Of a stretch of DNA of 64,000 nucleotides, positions 1 to 8,771 are shown piece after piece; within the stretch, counting starts at the first letter, position 1, and every line of letters begins with the position of its first letter. Both the position numbers and the translations under genes were made by a program. The DNA is from Rahnella inusitata (GTDB lineage Bacteria > Pseudomonadota > Gammaproteobacteria > Enterobacterales > Enterobacteriaceae), in assembly GCF_003263515.1 (NCBI RefSeq), contig NZ_JYDE01000024.1, forward strand, positions 1 through 64,000. Direction: 5' to 3'. The notes under the pieces are model-generated. The model did no database searches. It saw only the letters and a list, made by a program, of their open reading frames with translations, and had not been told where the DNA came from.

Positions 1-20
1 TTTTTATTTGACGTTTCAAA

Positions 21-662
21 TCAGTTCGCTGCACCTGATACGGCTTCTTTGGCCAGCTCAGTAATCCGTACGTAATCGCCGCTTTCCAGCGCGTCCGCAG
101 GCACCAGCCATGAACCGCCGATACACAACACGCTTTTCAGCGCCAGATAGTCACGGTAGTTCTTCGGTGTGATCCCGCCGGTCGGGCAGAAACGCACTTG
201 CGGGAACGGCCCTGCGATCGCCTGCAACGCTTTCACGCCGCCGTTGGCTTCCGCCGGGAAGAATTTGAACTCGCGCAGGCCGGCATCCAGACCCATCATC
301 AGTTCAGACACGGTGCAGATCCCCGGAATAAGCGGGATGGAACCGGCATTGGCCGCTTTTAGCAGCGCGTCGGTCAGGCCCGGGCTGATGGCAAACTGCG
401 CACCGGCTTCAGTGACGTCGGCCAGTTGCTGTGGATTCAGTACGGTACCGGCACCAATGATCGCTTCAGGCACTTCTTTCGCAATGGCACGGATAGCGTC
501 CATCGCACACGCAGTACGCAAGGTGACTTCCAGTACACGCACGCCGCCGGCAACCAGTGCCTTCGCCAGCGGAACCGCGTGTTCCAGCTTATTGATCACA
601 ATCACAGGAACAACCGGCCCTGAGGTCAGAATTTGTTCCGCGCTTGTTTTCCAGTTTTTCAT
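21..662 (-). CDS. eda: KDPG/KHG aldolase (Entner-Doudoroff aldolase)
   Basis: Cytosolic class I aldolase that cleaves 2-keto-3-deoxy-6-phosphogluconate to pyruvate and glyceraldehyde 3-phosphate. It is 213 residues, the usual length. The active-site EVTLRT segment (Glu/Arg) and the Schiff-base lysine motif FKFFPAE are present, followed by the phosphate-binding PTGGI and GGSW loops. The ATG is preceded by GGAGAACAAG. It lies downstream of zwf on the same strand but is separated by a terminator and a 190-bp leader with three hairpins, so it probably has its own promoter. The usual partner edd is not between zwf and eda; without edd elsewhere the enzyme would serve only hexuronate/KDPG or oxaloacetate/KHG turnover. 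Identification is from direct similarity to E. coli Eda. Confidence 0.97.
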   Translation of the reverse strand: MKNWKTSAEQILTSGPVVPVIVINKLEHAVPLAKALVAGGVRVLEVTLRTACAMDAIRAIAKEVPEAIIGAGTVLNPQQLADVTEAGAQFAISPGLTDALLKAANAGSIPLIPGICTVSELMMGLDAGLREFKFFPAEANGGVKALQAIAGPFPQVRFCPTGGITPKNYRDYLALKSVLCIGGSWLVPADALESGDYVRITELAKEAVSGAAN

Positions 663-810
663 CTTGTTCTCCGTTCATGCCCGCAGGCATCGTTGTGATT
701 GATGGCGCGCCCCTGCCACAGGGTCCGGCAAATGAAACTTTGCCGGAAACCGACCACACCCGATTGGACAATACTACTATTCCTAACTGCTAAAAGCCTT
801 GATGTGACAT
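663..810 (-). promoter_or_regulatory. eda leader with three successive hairpins
   Basis: Reading toward eda there are three inverted repeats: a 9-bp perfect stem with a 6-nt loop (724-747, arm TCCGGCAAA), a CCCTG/CAGGG stem (about 711-723), and ATGCC/GGCAT (about 676-689) just upstream of the ribosome site. No U-tract follows any of them, so simple termination is not indicated. Folding and spacing are seen; any regulatory role is inferred. Confidence 0.5.
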
Positions 811-838
811 AAAAAAACGCTGCATAAGCAGCGTTTTT
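811..838 (-). terminator. Rho-independent terminator of zwf
   Basis: ACGCTGC and GCAGCGT form a 7-bp stem with a 4-nt loop, flanked by A- and T-runs on both sides. It sits 15 bp beyond the zwf stop, so it can end zwf transcription before eda. Confidence 0.85.
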
Positions 839-852
839 CTGATGAAGCCTAG

Positions 853-2328
853 TTACTCGAACTCGTTCCATGAACGGCCGTCGCGGGTGATCATCGCCAC
901 AGACGCCACCGGACCCCATGTCCCGGACTGGTACGGTTTTGGTGCTTCGCTTTCCGCCGCCCACGCGTTCATGATGGAGTCGACCCATTTCCAGGCTTCT
1001 TCCACTTCATCACGACGGACGAACAGTGCCTGGATCCCACGCATGGTTTCCAGCAGCAGACGCTCGTAAGCATCGGCGATGTGCTGCTCGTTGAAGGTTT
1101 CGGTGAAGCTCAAGTCCAGCTTGGTGGTTTGCAGACGGTGTTTGTGTTCAAGACCCGGTACTTTGTTCAGCACTTCGATCTCGATACCTTCATCCGGTTG
1201 CAGACGAATGGTCAGCTTGTTTTGCGGCAACTGCTGGTAAGAATCACGGAACAGGTTCAGTGCAGGGTTTTTGAAATACACCACGACTTCAGAACATTTG
1301 CTCGGCAGACGTTTACCGGTACGCAGGTAGAACGGCACGCCCGCCCACTGCCAGTTATCGATATCTACGCGAATAGAAACGAAGGTTTCCGTGGTACTGG
1401 ATTTTTTTGCACCCTCTTCTTCCAGATAGCCAGGGACTTTTTTGCCCTGCACAAAACCGGCGGTGTACTGACCGCGCACGGTATTTTCGCGCACGTTGGA
1501 CTGGTCGATGCGGCGCAGAGAGCGCAGCACTTTCACTTTTTCGTCACGGATGCGGTCAGTGCTCAGATCAGCCGGTGGAGACATGGCGATCATGGTCAGG
1601 ATTTGCAGCAAGTGGTTCTGGATCATATCGCGCATCTGACCCGCTTCATCGAAGTAACCCCAACGGCCTTCGATACCCACTTCTTCCGCCACGGTGATTT
1701 GCACGTGATCAATGGTACGGTTGTCCCAGTTACTGGCGAACAGGTTGTTGGCGAAACGCAGCGCCAGCAGGTTCAGAACCGTTTCTTTACCCAGATAGTG
1801 GTCGATACGGTAAACCTGAGACTCGGCGAAGTATTCCGCAACCTGATCATTGATGACCTGAGAAGATTCGAGGGAATGGCCCAGCGGTTTTTCCATCACG
1901 ACGCGCGCAGGTTCTTTATTCAGCCCTGCTTCACCCAGACCCCGGCAGATCGCCCCGAAGTGGCTTGGCGCAATGGCAAAATAGTTAATGGTGGCGCGAT
2001 TTTTCTGGTCGAGCATCTTGCCCAACACTTTAAAATGCTTCAGATCGTTGACATCAAGGTTACAGAAATCAAGACGGGCACTGAGTTTTTCCCACAGTTC
2101 CGGATCAATTTTTTCTTTCATGAAGGTGGTCAGCGCTTCTTTGACCACTTCGGTATAGGCCGCTTTGTCCCATTCCGCACGTCCGACGCCGATGATTTTG
2201 GTGTCAGGGTGAATGTGACCTGCTTTCTCTAACTGATACAGGGAAGGCAACAGTTTACGGCGCGCAAGATCGCCTTTTGCACCGAAAATAACCAGGTCAC
2301 ACGCCTGGGCTGTCTGGGTTACCGCCAT
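853..2328 (-). CDS. zwf: Glucose-6-phosphate 1-dehydrogenase
   Basis: Oxidises glucose 6-phosphate to 6-phosphogluconolactone with NADP, the entry to the oxidative pentose phosphate and Entner-Doudoroff pathways. The dinucleotide-binding motif [11 protein letters not shown] is near the N-terminus, the catalytic RIDHYLGKE motif lies near residue 180, and the length is 491 residues as in E. coli. I chose the ATG giving MAVTQTAQ because AAGGAGAA lies just upstream; a longer open frame upstream to 2409 would run through the promoter. It is divergent from hexR, and two HexR-like operators lie in the gap. A terminator follows directly. Confidence 0.97.
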   Translation of the reverse strand: MAVTQTAQACDLVIFGAKGDLARRKLLPSLYQLEKAGHIHPDTKIIGVGRAEWDKAAYTEVVKEALTTFMKEKIDPELWEKLSARLDFCNLDVNDLKHFKVLGKMLDQKNRATINYFAIAPSHFGAICRGLGEAGLNKEPARVVMEKPLGHSLESSQVINDQVAEYFAESQVYRIDHYLGKETVLNLLALRFANNLFASNWDNRTIDHVQITVAEEVGIEGRWGYFDEAGQMRDMIQNHLLQILTMIAMSPPADLSTDRIRDEKVKVLRSLRRIDQSNVRENTVRGQYTAGFVQGKKVPGYLEEEGAKKSSTTETFVSIRVDIDNWQWAGVPFYLRTGKRLPSKCSEVVVYFKNPALNLFRDSYQQLPQNKLTIRLQPDEGIEIEVLNKVPGLEHKHRLQTTKLDLSFTETFNEQHIADAYERLLLETMRGIQALFVRRDEVEEAWKWVDSIMNAWAAESEAPKPYQSGTWGPVASVAMITRDGRSWNEFE

Positions 2329-2411
2329 GTTCTTCTCCTTAATGCAGGAATACCTTTCATAGTTCGGGCTGCCAATGCTTAAGCTGCAAGCCGAATATCG
2401 CGGGTACATAT

Positions 2412-2426
2412 TGTAATTTTATTTCA
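2412..2426 (-). promoter_or_regulatory. HexR operator 1 (zwf side)
   Basis: TGTAATTTTATTTCA matches the published HexR consensus TGTARTWWWATTACA at 14 of 15 positions. It lies 84 bp upstream of the zwf start, in the zwf/hexR divergent region. Match seen; binding inferred. Confidence 0.75.
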
Positions 2427-2545
2427 GCAACAATGTACTCTGATTGCCTGTAAGCCGTAAACCTTGATCTGACTGCGTGATAAGTCTCCGGAAAACCGTC
2501 TTTTTATCATAACTCTCTGGGATGCCGACAAAACACACCACATCC

Positions 2546-2560
2546 TGTAATTTTATGACA
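2546..2560. promoter_or_regulatory. HexR operator 2 (zwf/hexR gap)
   Basis: TGTAATTTTATGACA matches TGTARTWWWATTACA at 14 of 15 positions. It lies 120 bp from operator 1 and between the divergent zwf and hexR genes, so it could serve hexR autoregulation as well as zwf. Confidence 0.7.
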
Positions 2561-2736
2561 AAACCGAATGGAATTTACCATACTGAAAGTTAGACCTCGG
2601 TCAAACTCTGACAAAAAAAGCCGTTATTTCGCCTGACTGACGCTGCCAACGGGATAATGCGCGTAGTATATTTTCATCAAACAGACATGATTTCCTCTTT
2701 TCAAAGAAATCGTCGAAACCTATGAGTGGCATGCTT

Positions 2737-3606
2737 ATGAATACGTTGGAAAAAATCCAGACCCATCTCGACATTCTGAGCAAATCAGAACGAAAAGTGG
2801 CCGAAGTTATCCTGGCATCACCAAACATAGCTATCCACTCCAGTATCGCCACTCTCGCCCGCATGGCCGATGTCAGCGAACCTACTGTAAACCGTTTTTG
2901 CCGTCGCCTCGACACAAAAGGGTTTCCAGATTTTAAATTGCATCTGGCCCAAAGTCTGGCAAACGGCACGCCTTACGTGAACCGTAACGTTGACGAAGGT
3001 GACAGCGTCAGCGCCTATACCAGTAAAATCTTCGAATCGGCCATGGCCAGCCTTGATCAGGTGAAAAACACCCTCGATATTGCCGCCATCAACCGCGCCG
3101 TTGATTTACTCACTCAGGCCAAAAAGATTTCTTTCTTTGGGCTGGGCGCTTCCGCCGCCGTGGCGCATGATGCCATGAACAAATTCTTCCGCTTCAACAT
3201 CCCGGTGGTGTATTTCGACGACATCGTCATGCAACGTATGAGCTGCATGAATTCCAGTGAAGGCGACGTCGTGGTGCTGATTTCCCACACCGGGCGCACC
3301 AAGAATCTGGTTGAACTGGCGCAGCTGGCTCGTGAAAACGACGCCACTGTCATCGCCATCACCTCTTTTAATACACCGCTGGCGCACGAAGCAACGCTGG
3401 CGCTGTTACTGGATGTTCCGGAAGACACCGACGTTTACATGCCGATGGTATCTCGCATTGCCCAGCTCACGCTTATCGACGTACTGGCCACCGGTTTTAC
3501 GCTGCGCCGGGGTACAAAATTCAGAGATAACCTGAAGCGCGTCAAAGAAGCGTTGAAAGAATCGCGCTTTGATAAAGGGACAGTCGTCTCTGTGCAGCCT
3601 GAATAA
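2737..3606 (+). CDS. hexR: HexR, RpiR-family repressor of central carbon genes
   Basis: DNA-binding regulator that in Enterobacteria represses zwf, edd-eda and related genes and is released by KDPG. An N-terminal RpiR helix-turn-helix covers about residues 1-77 (SEPTVNRFCRRLDTKGFPDF) and a SIS sugar-phosphate domain about 120-250, with the SHTGRTKNLVELAQLA segment conserved. I prefer the third in-frame ATG (MNTLEKIQ, 289 residues) because it aligns with the E. coli start; an ATG at 2722 adds five residues and neither has a strong ribosome site. It is divergent from zwf and followed by pykA, with HexR sites on both sides. Confidence 0.95.
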   Translation: MNTLEKIQTHLDILSKSERKVAEVILASPNIAIHSSIATLARMADVSEPTVNRFCRRLDTKGFPDFKLHLAQSLANGTPYVNRNVDEGDSVSAYTSKIFESAMASLDQVKNTLDIAAINRAVDLLTQAKKISFFGLGASAAVAHDAMNKFFRFNIPVVYFDDIVMQRMSCMNSSEGDVVVLISHTGRTKNLVELAQLARENDATVIAITSFNTPLAHEATLALLLDVPEDTDVYMPMVSRIAQLTLIDVLATGFTLRRGTKFRDNLKRVKEALKESRFDKGTVVSVQPE

Positions 3607-3725
3607 ACCAATATCTCAGTAACAAGTTGCAGATTTAATAGGGAGTCTGGCCGGAAATCTTCGCGCAATGTGCGCAGGTTAAACGTCAGACACGAGGTCA
3701 GCGGGTCACACAGGTGAAACCCTTT

Positions 3726-3740
3726 TGTATTACAATTACA
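3726..3740 (+). promoter_or_regulatory. HexR-like operator upstream of pykA
   Basis: TGTATTACAATTACA matches the HexR consensus at 13 of 15 positions and lies 64 bp upstream of the pykA start. pykA is a known HexR target in related bacteria. Confidence 0.6.
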
Positions 3741-3804
3741 CCTCAACCCAATGTGGACTCGCTGTTTTTTGCAGTAAAGGCACCAGTTAACGAACGGAGT
3801 AAGC

Positions 3805-5247
3805 ATGTCCAGAAGACTCAGAAGAACGAAGATCGTTACCACACTCGGTCCCGCCACCGACCGCGATAATAACCTTGAAAAGATCATTGCTGCCGGCGCC
3901 AACGTCGTACGCATGAACTTCTCACACGGCACCGCTGAAGACCACATTTTGCGCGCTAACAAAGTGCGTGAAATCGCCGCCCGCCTTGGCCGCCACGTGG
4001 CAATTCTTGGCGATCTGCAAGGCCCGAAAATCCGCGTATCCACCTTTAAGGAAGGCAAAGTCTTCCTCAATATCGGTGACAAATTCCTGCTCGATGCCAA
4101 CATGAGCAAAGGCGAAGGTGACAAAGAGAAAGTCGGCATCGACTACAAAGGTCTGCCCGCTGACGTTGTGCCGGGCGATATCCTGCTGCTCGACGATGGT
4201 CGCGTACAGCTGAAAGTGCTTGAAGTTCAGGGCATGAAAGTCTTCACAGAAGTGACCGTTGGCGGCCCGCTGTCCAACAACAAAGGCATCAATAAGCTGG
4301 GCGGCGGTCTTTCCGCTGAAGCCCTGACTGAGAAAGATAAAGCAGACATTATTACTGCGGCCAAAATGGACGTAGATTTCCTGGCAGTTTCTTTCCCACG
4401 CACCGGCGAAGATCTTAACTATGCACGCCGTCTGGCGCGTGCTGCAGGCTGTAACGCACAGATTGTCTCGAAAGTAGAACGTGCAGAAGCCGTGGCCAGT
4501 GATGCGGCGATGGATGACATCATTCTGGCGTCTGACGTCGTCATGGTCGCCCGCGGTGATTTAGGGGTAGAAATCGGTGACCCGGAACTGGTGGGTATTC
4601 AGAAGAAACTGATCCGCCGTGCCCGTCAGCTGAACCGTGCGGTGATAACCGCCACGCAGATGATGGAATCGATGATAACCAACCCGATGCCAACCCGTGC
4701 GGAAGTCATGGACGTGGCGAACGCCGTGCTTGACGGCACCGATGCGGTGATGCTTTCTGCCGAAACCGCCGCCGGTCAGTATCCGTCAGAAACGGTTGCC
4801 GCGATGGCACGCGTCTGTCTGGGTGCGGAAAAGATCCCAAGCATCAATGTGTCCAAACACCGTCTGGACGTTGAATTCGATAACACCGAAGAAGCCATCG
4901 CCATGTCCGCCATGTATGCGGCCAACCACCTGAAAGGCGTGACGGCGATAATCTCCATGACCGAATCCGGGCGCACTGCGCTGATGCTTTCCCGCATCAG
5001 CTCCGGTCTGCCTATCTTCGCCATGTCCCGTCATGAGCACACGCTGAACCTGACCGCTATCTACCGTGGCGTCACGCCAGTGTTCTTCGACAGCCATAAC
5101 GACGGCGTGGCGGCGGCGCAGGACGCAGTGAACCTGCTGCGTGATAAAGGTTATCTGCTTTCCGGCGATCTGGTGATCATCACTCAGGGTGACGTCATGA
5201 GCACCATCGGTACGACAAATACCAGCCGCGTCTTACGTGTTGAATAA
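3805..5247 (+). CDS. pykA: Pyruvate kinase II (AMP-activated type)
   Basis: Converts phosphoenolpyruvate and ADP to pyruvate and ATP in the last step of glycolysis. It is 480 residues like E. coli PykA. The N-terminal [13 protein letters not shown] and VVRMNFSHG segments, the catalytic-barrel [11 protein letters not shown] motif and the TATQMMESM signature are present. The ATG follows CGGAGTAAGC. It is transcribed alone after hexR, with a HexR-like operator in its 198-bp upstream gap and a strong terminator downstream. Confidence 0.97.
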   Translation: MSRRLRRTKIVTTLGPATDRDNNLEKIIAAGANVVRMNFSHGTAEDHILRANKVREIAARLGRHVAILGDLQGPKIRVSTFKEGKVFLNIGDKFLLDANMSKGEGDKEKVGIDYKGLPADVVPGDILLLDDGRVQLKVLEVQGMKVFTEVTVGGPLSNNKGINKLGGGLSAEALTEKDKADIITAAKMDVDFLAVSFPRTGEDLNYARRLARAAGCNAQIVSKVERAEAVASDAAMDDIILASDVVMVARGDLGVEIGDPELVGIQKKLIRRARQLNRAVITATQMMESMITNPMPTRAEVMDVANAVLDGTDAVMLSAETAAGQYPSETVAAMARVCLGAEKIPSINVSKHRLDVEFDNTEEAIAMSAMYAANHLKGVTAIISMTESGRTALMLSRISSGLPIFAMSRHEHTLNLTAIYRGVTPVFFDSHNDGVAAAQDAVNLLRDKGYLLSGDLVIITQGDVMSTIGTTNTSRVLRVE

Positions 5248-5274
5248 ATGAAAGTGTAATAAGATATTTATTTC

Positions 5275-5300
5275 AAGCCCACAGCGATGTGGGCTTTTTT
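5275..5300 (+). terminator. pykA terminator
   Basis: AAGCCCACA and TGTGGGCTT form a 9-bp stem with a GCGA loop and a T6 tail, 27 bp after the pykA stop. Confidence 0.92.
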
Positions 5301-5564
5301 ATTTAGACTGAAAATCATTTTCTCGCCCTGTTATTTATAAGGTCATAGACAGCCTCATATTGATCATTATTTTGCCATTCTGCTGTCATATTTTTAAGGT
5401 TTTGTTCCCTTCTCGCTTCACCTGCGTAAAATACCCCTTTCCTTTCTGCGCCTAAATATAACTTTTTACCGTCTCAGGCCGCACTTTAAACGCATTAAAA
5501 TGAATAAGAAATACAGATTACTCTGGTGTGATTATAAATAATTTAAATACTTTCAGCCTTTTTG

Positions 5565-5580
5565 TGTGATTCGCGTCACA
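5565..5580 (+). promoter_or_regulatory. CRP site upstream of the siderophore operon
   Basis: TGTGATTCGCGTCACA is a perfect TGTGA-N6-TCACA core. It is centred roughly 90 bp before the start point expected from the promoter at 5628-5655, a distance allowed for class I activation. Confidence 0.7.
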
Positions 5581-5627
5581 TAAAATCATGAAATCCGCGT
5601 GGATGTGATAAATGTTCAATGCCAACG

Positions 5628-5655
5628 TTGAATGATAATGATTTGCATTTATAAT
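5628..5655 (+). promoter_or_regulatory. Sigma-70 promoter of dfoJAC
   Basis: TTGAAT at 5628-5633, a 16-bp spacer and a perfect TATAAT at 5650-5655. The spacer and -10 overlap the Fur box, so Fur binding would block polymerase. A leader of about 215 bp follows before dfoJ. Confidence 0.65.
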
Positions 5656-5670
5656 GATTCCCATTCGTTA
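5634..5670 (+). promoter_or_regulatory. Fur box of the siderophore operon
   Basis: Begins with GATAATGATTTGCATTTAT and continues with ATAATGATTCCCATTCG, two overlapping matches to the GATAATGAT-type Fur consensus. It overlays the promoter, predicting iron repression of the operon. Confidence 0.85.
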
Positions 5671-5876
5671 AATCCTTGTATAAATCCGCACCAAGGAAAT
5701 CACACAAGAGAAACCACTTTAAATTTACGTTAATAAAGACATAAAAATACATACCTGACAGGCATGGCCATAAGCCCTGCCCGATAACGCATACGTTCAA
5801 AACATGATCCCTGAAAAATCCGGGCGGACGCCCCACGCCCGCAGCGGAATAACCGCCACATAACAAGGTGCCAAAC

Positions 5877-7433
5877 ATGAGCCAGATAAATAATTGGGAA
5901 CTGATGCAAACCTCTGCCATTTCCCCTGCCGGAATAAGCAAAAATGAGGGATTTATTTTCAATCAAAACAGCACATCGGAATGGCAGGCACACATTGAGC
6001 AAGGCATTGAATTAATTAAATCTCACATTAACCATACGGAAAAACCTTTTTCCGGCGTGTCCCCGGCGGAATTAGCGGAACAATTTCGCCATATTGATTT
6101 GACCAAACCTTTAGACGGAACGCGGCTGGCGCTGGAAGAACTGGATGATTTATATCTGCAACATGCGGTCTATTTTCATCACCCAAAATATCTCGCTCAC
6201 CTCAACTGCCCGACCGTGGTGCCCTCACAGCTGGCAGAGCTGTTTATCAGCGCGATTAACTCCTCAGTGGATACCTGGGATCAGAGCGCAGGCGGCACGC
6301 TGATTGAGCAAAAGGTGATTGACTGGACGCTGGCACGTATCGGGTTTGGCGCGCAGTCGGACGGCATTTTCACCAGCGGCGGCACCCAGTCTAACCTGAT
6401 GGCGATGCTGCTGGCACGCGACAGCCACTGCAAACGTACCCGCCCGCAGCACAGTATTAAATATCAGGGCCTGCCGCCGGAAGCCAACCGCTGGCGTATT
6501 TTCAGCTCACAGGTCAGCCACTTCAGCATTCAGAAATCCGCCGCCCTGCTCGGCCTGGGCTATGACGCCGTGGTACCGGTGGCCTGCGACAGCGCATTTC
6601 GCATGGACATCGGCGCGCTTAAAACTGAAATCGACCGCTGCCACGCAGAAGGCCTGATCCCGATTGCGATTGTCGCCACCGCCGGCACCACCGACTTCGG
6701 CAGTATCGATCCCCTTCATGAGATCGCCGAAATCTGCCGCAAGGAGAAAATCTGGATGCACGCCGACGCTGCTTACGGCTGTGGTTTGCTGGTTTCTCCT
6801 CAGCACCGCCAGCGCATTGACGGCATTCATCTGGCGGATTCCGTCACCGTTGATTATCACAAATCCTTCTTCCAGCCGGTGAGTTGCAGCGCATTTCTGG
6901 TTAACGACCACAGCCATCTGGAGCACGTGACGCATCACGCAGAATACCTCAATCCGCTCAGCGCCAAGCTCGAAGGAACGCCTAATCTGGTCAATAAAAG
7001 TATTCAGACCACCAAACGTTTTGATGCCCTGAAGATGTGGCTGACGCTGCGCGTGATGGGTCAGCAGGCGCTGGGCGAGTCTTTCGATGTGCTGCTCGAA
7101 CGCGCCACACAAACCCATCAGATGATGGAGAACAACCCGAATATTGACGTCCTTCACAAGCCAGAACTCAGCACGCTGGTGTTCCGCTTTGTGCCGCGCA
7201 TGTCGATGAGCCATGAACAAATTGACGCCATCAATGCCGACATCCGCAAAGCAATTTTCCGTGACGGCAGCGCCGTGATAGCAGGCACCAAAGTTCATCA
7301 GCGCCAGTACCTGAAATTCACCTTACTGAATCCGATGACCACCACCGAAGACATCGCCGACGTACTCGGTCTCATCACGCATTACGGCAAAGAACTGACT
7401 GCTGCCGCGCTGAGCGCCGCTAAAAACCGGTAA
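5877..7433 (+). CDS. dfoJ: PLP-dependent lysine decarboxylase of desferrioxamine synthesis (DfoJ/DesA type)
   Basis: Group II pyridoxal-phosphate decarboxylase, predicted to make cadaverine from lysine, the first step of desferrioxamine synthesis. It is 518 residues. The PLP lysine lies in DYHKSFF (Lys329 from the chosen start), and TSGGTQSNL and HADAAYG are conserved cofactor-binding segments. I chose the ATG at 5877 because AAGGTG sits 7 bp before it; a GTG at 5868 would overlap that ribosome site. It is first in a three-gene operon with dfoA and dfoC and lies behind a Fur box. A diaminobutyrate decarboxylase is the main alternative by family, but the hydroxylase and fused synthetase next to it favour the cadaverine route. 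Confidence 0.88.
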   Translation: MSQINNWELMQTSAISPAGISKNEGFIFNQNSTSEWQAHIEQGIELIKSHINHTEKPFSGVSPAELAEQFRHIDLTKPLDGTRLALEELDDLYLQHAVYFHHPKYLAHLNCPTVVPSQLAELFISAINSSVDTWDQSAGGTLIEQKVIDWTLARIGFGAQSDGIFTSGGTQSNLMAMLLARDSHCKRTRPQHSIKYQGLPPEANRWRIFSSQVSHFSIQKSAALLGLGYDAVVPVACDSAFRMDIGALKTEIDRCHAEGLIPIAIVATAGTTDFGSIDPLHEIAEICRKEKIWMHADAAYGCGLLVSPQHRQRIDGIHLADSVTVDYHKSFFQPVSCSAFLVNDHSHLEHVTHHAEYLNPLSAKLEGTPNLVNKSIQTTKRFDALKMWLTLRVMGQQALGESFDVLLERATQTHQMMENNPNIDVLHKPELSTLVFRFVPRMSMSHEQIDAINADIRKAIFRDGSAVIAGTKVHQRQYLKFTLLNPMTTTEDIADVLGLITHYGKELTAAALSAAKNR

Positions 7434-7446
7434 CAGGAGTTGCACC

Positions 7447-8757
7447 ATGAACATCAACCCGACCCAACAGACTTACGATTTTATCGCCATCGGCATAGGC
7501 CCGTTTAACCTCGGTCTGGCCTGTCTGACCGAGCCGGTCAAAGCGCTGAACGGCCTGTTTTTAGATCAAAATGACGGCTTCGACTGGCACACCGGCATGA
7601 TGCTGGAAAGCGCCCATTTGCAGACGCCGTTCATGGCCGATTTAGTGACGCTGGCCGATCCGACCAGCCCTTATAGCTTCCTGAATTACCTGAAGCAGCA
7701 AGGCAAACTCTACTCTTTCTACATTCGTGAAAACTTCTTCATGATGCGCAAAGAGTTCAACCAGTACTGCCAGTGGGCGTGCGAACAACTGACCAGCCTG
7801 CAATTTTCCACACGCGTGGAGCTGGTGACCTGGGATGCCGCACAGGAATGCTATCTGGTGCAGGCGCGTTCGACTAAAAGCGGCGACAAGCAAATTTATC
7901 GCGCTAAACGTCTGGTGCTCGGCACCGGCCCTTCGCCGTGGGTACCCGCCTGCACCCGTGACGCCGGAAGCAACGTGCATCACTCCTCGGCGTACCTGCC
8001 AAACAAAGAACAGGTACAAAATTCCAAATCGATCACCGTGGTCGGCAGCGGACAGAGCGCGGCGGAGATTTACTACGACCTGCTCTCTGATATCGATAAG
8101 TACGATTATCAGCTGACGTGGGTGACGCGCGCGCCGCGCTTCTACCCGCTGGAATACAGCAAACTGACGCTGGAAATGACCTCGCCGGAATACATCGACT
8201 ACTTCCACGATCTGCCGATGAGCAAACGCGACCAGCTGAACCGCGAGCAGAAAGGCTTGTATAAAGGCATTAACGCCAGCCTGATTAACGACATCTACGA
8301 TCTGATGTACACCAAGCGTCTCGACGGACCGCTTAAGGTCGATATGTATACCCATTCAGAGCTGACCGCCCTGACCCGCAATCGCAGCGGTCAGCTCGAG
8401 ATGAGCCTGTTGCATCACGAACAACAGCAGGAATATCGCCACAAAACCGAATCGGTGATCCTCGCCACCGGCTACAGCTATCAGCCGCCGCAGTTTATCG
8501 AAGGGATTTATAACCGCATTCAGTGGGACGACGCCGGACGCTACGCCGTTAACCGCAACTACAGCATTGATGCTCACAATCAGATCTTCGTACAAAACGC
8601 CGAGCTTCACACCCACGGCTTCGTCACGCCGGATCTGGGCATGGCGTGCTATCGCAACAGCTCGATCATCCGCGAAATGCTTGGCAAAGAATTTTACACA
8701 GTGGAGAAATCCATCGCGTTCCAGACGTTCTGCGCCCGTAGCCTGGCCGACCAATAA
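7447..8757 (+). CDS. dfoA: FAD/NADPH-dependent cadaverine N-monooxygenase (DfoA/IucD family)
   Basis: N-hydroxylating monooxygenase, predicted to convert cadaverine to N-hydroxycadaverine. It is 436 residues. The FAD-binding IGIGPFNLGLA motif lies at residues 16-26, the NADPH motif GSGQSAAE at 200-207, and the ATGYSYQPP C-terminal motif is present. The ATG follows CAGGAG, 13 bp after the dfoJ stop, so it is co-transcribed. Substrate is inferred from the decarboxylase and acyltransferase-synthetase neighbours; an aerobactin-type lysine hydroxylase would be expected beside separate iucA and iucC genes, which are not here. Confidence 0.88.
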   Translation: MNINPTQQTYDFIAIGIGPFNLGLACLTEPVKALNGLFLDQNDGFDWHTGMMLESAHLQTPFMADLVTLADPTSPYSFLNYLKQQGKLYSFYIRENFFMMRKEFNQYCQWACEQLTSLQFSTRVELVTWDAAQECYLVQARSTKSGDKQIYRAKRLVLGTGPSPWVPACTRDAGSNVHHSSAYLPNKEQVQNSKSITVVGSGQSAAEIYYDLLSDIDKYDYQLTWVTRAPRFYPLEYSKLTLEMTSPEYIDYFHDLPMSKRDQLNREQKGLYKGINASLINDIYDLMYTKRLDGPLKVDMYTHSELTALTRNRSGQLEMSLLHHEQQQEYRHKTESVILATGYSYQPPQFIEGIYNRIQWDDAGRYAVNRNYSIDAHNQIFVQNAELHTHGFVTPDLGMACYRNSSIIREMLGKEFYTVEKSIAFQTFCARSLADQ

Positions 8758-8771
8758 CGGAGAAATCACCC

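Noticed and set aside
1081..2232. Long plus-strand open frame (383 codons) opposite zwf
   Set aside because: Shadow of zwf codon bias in another frame; no similarity, composition rich in Phe/Arg/Gln, no ribosome site.
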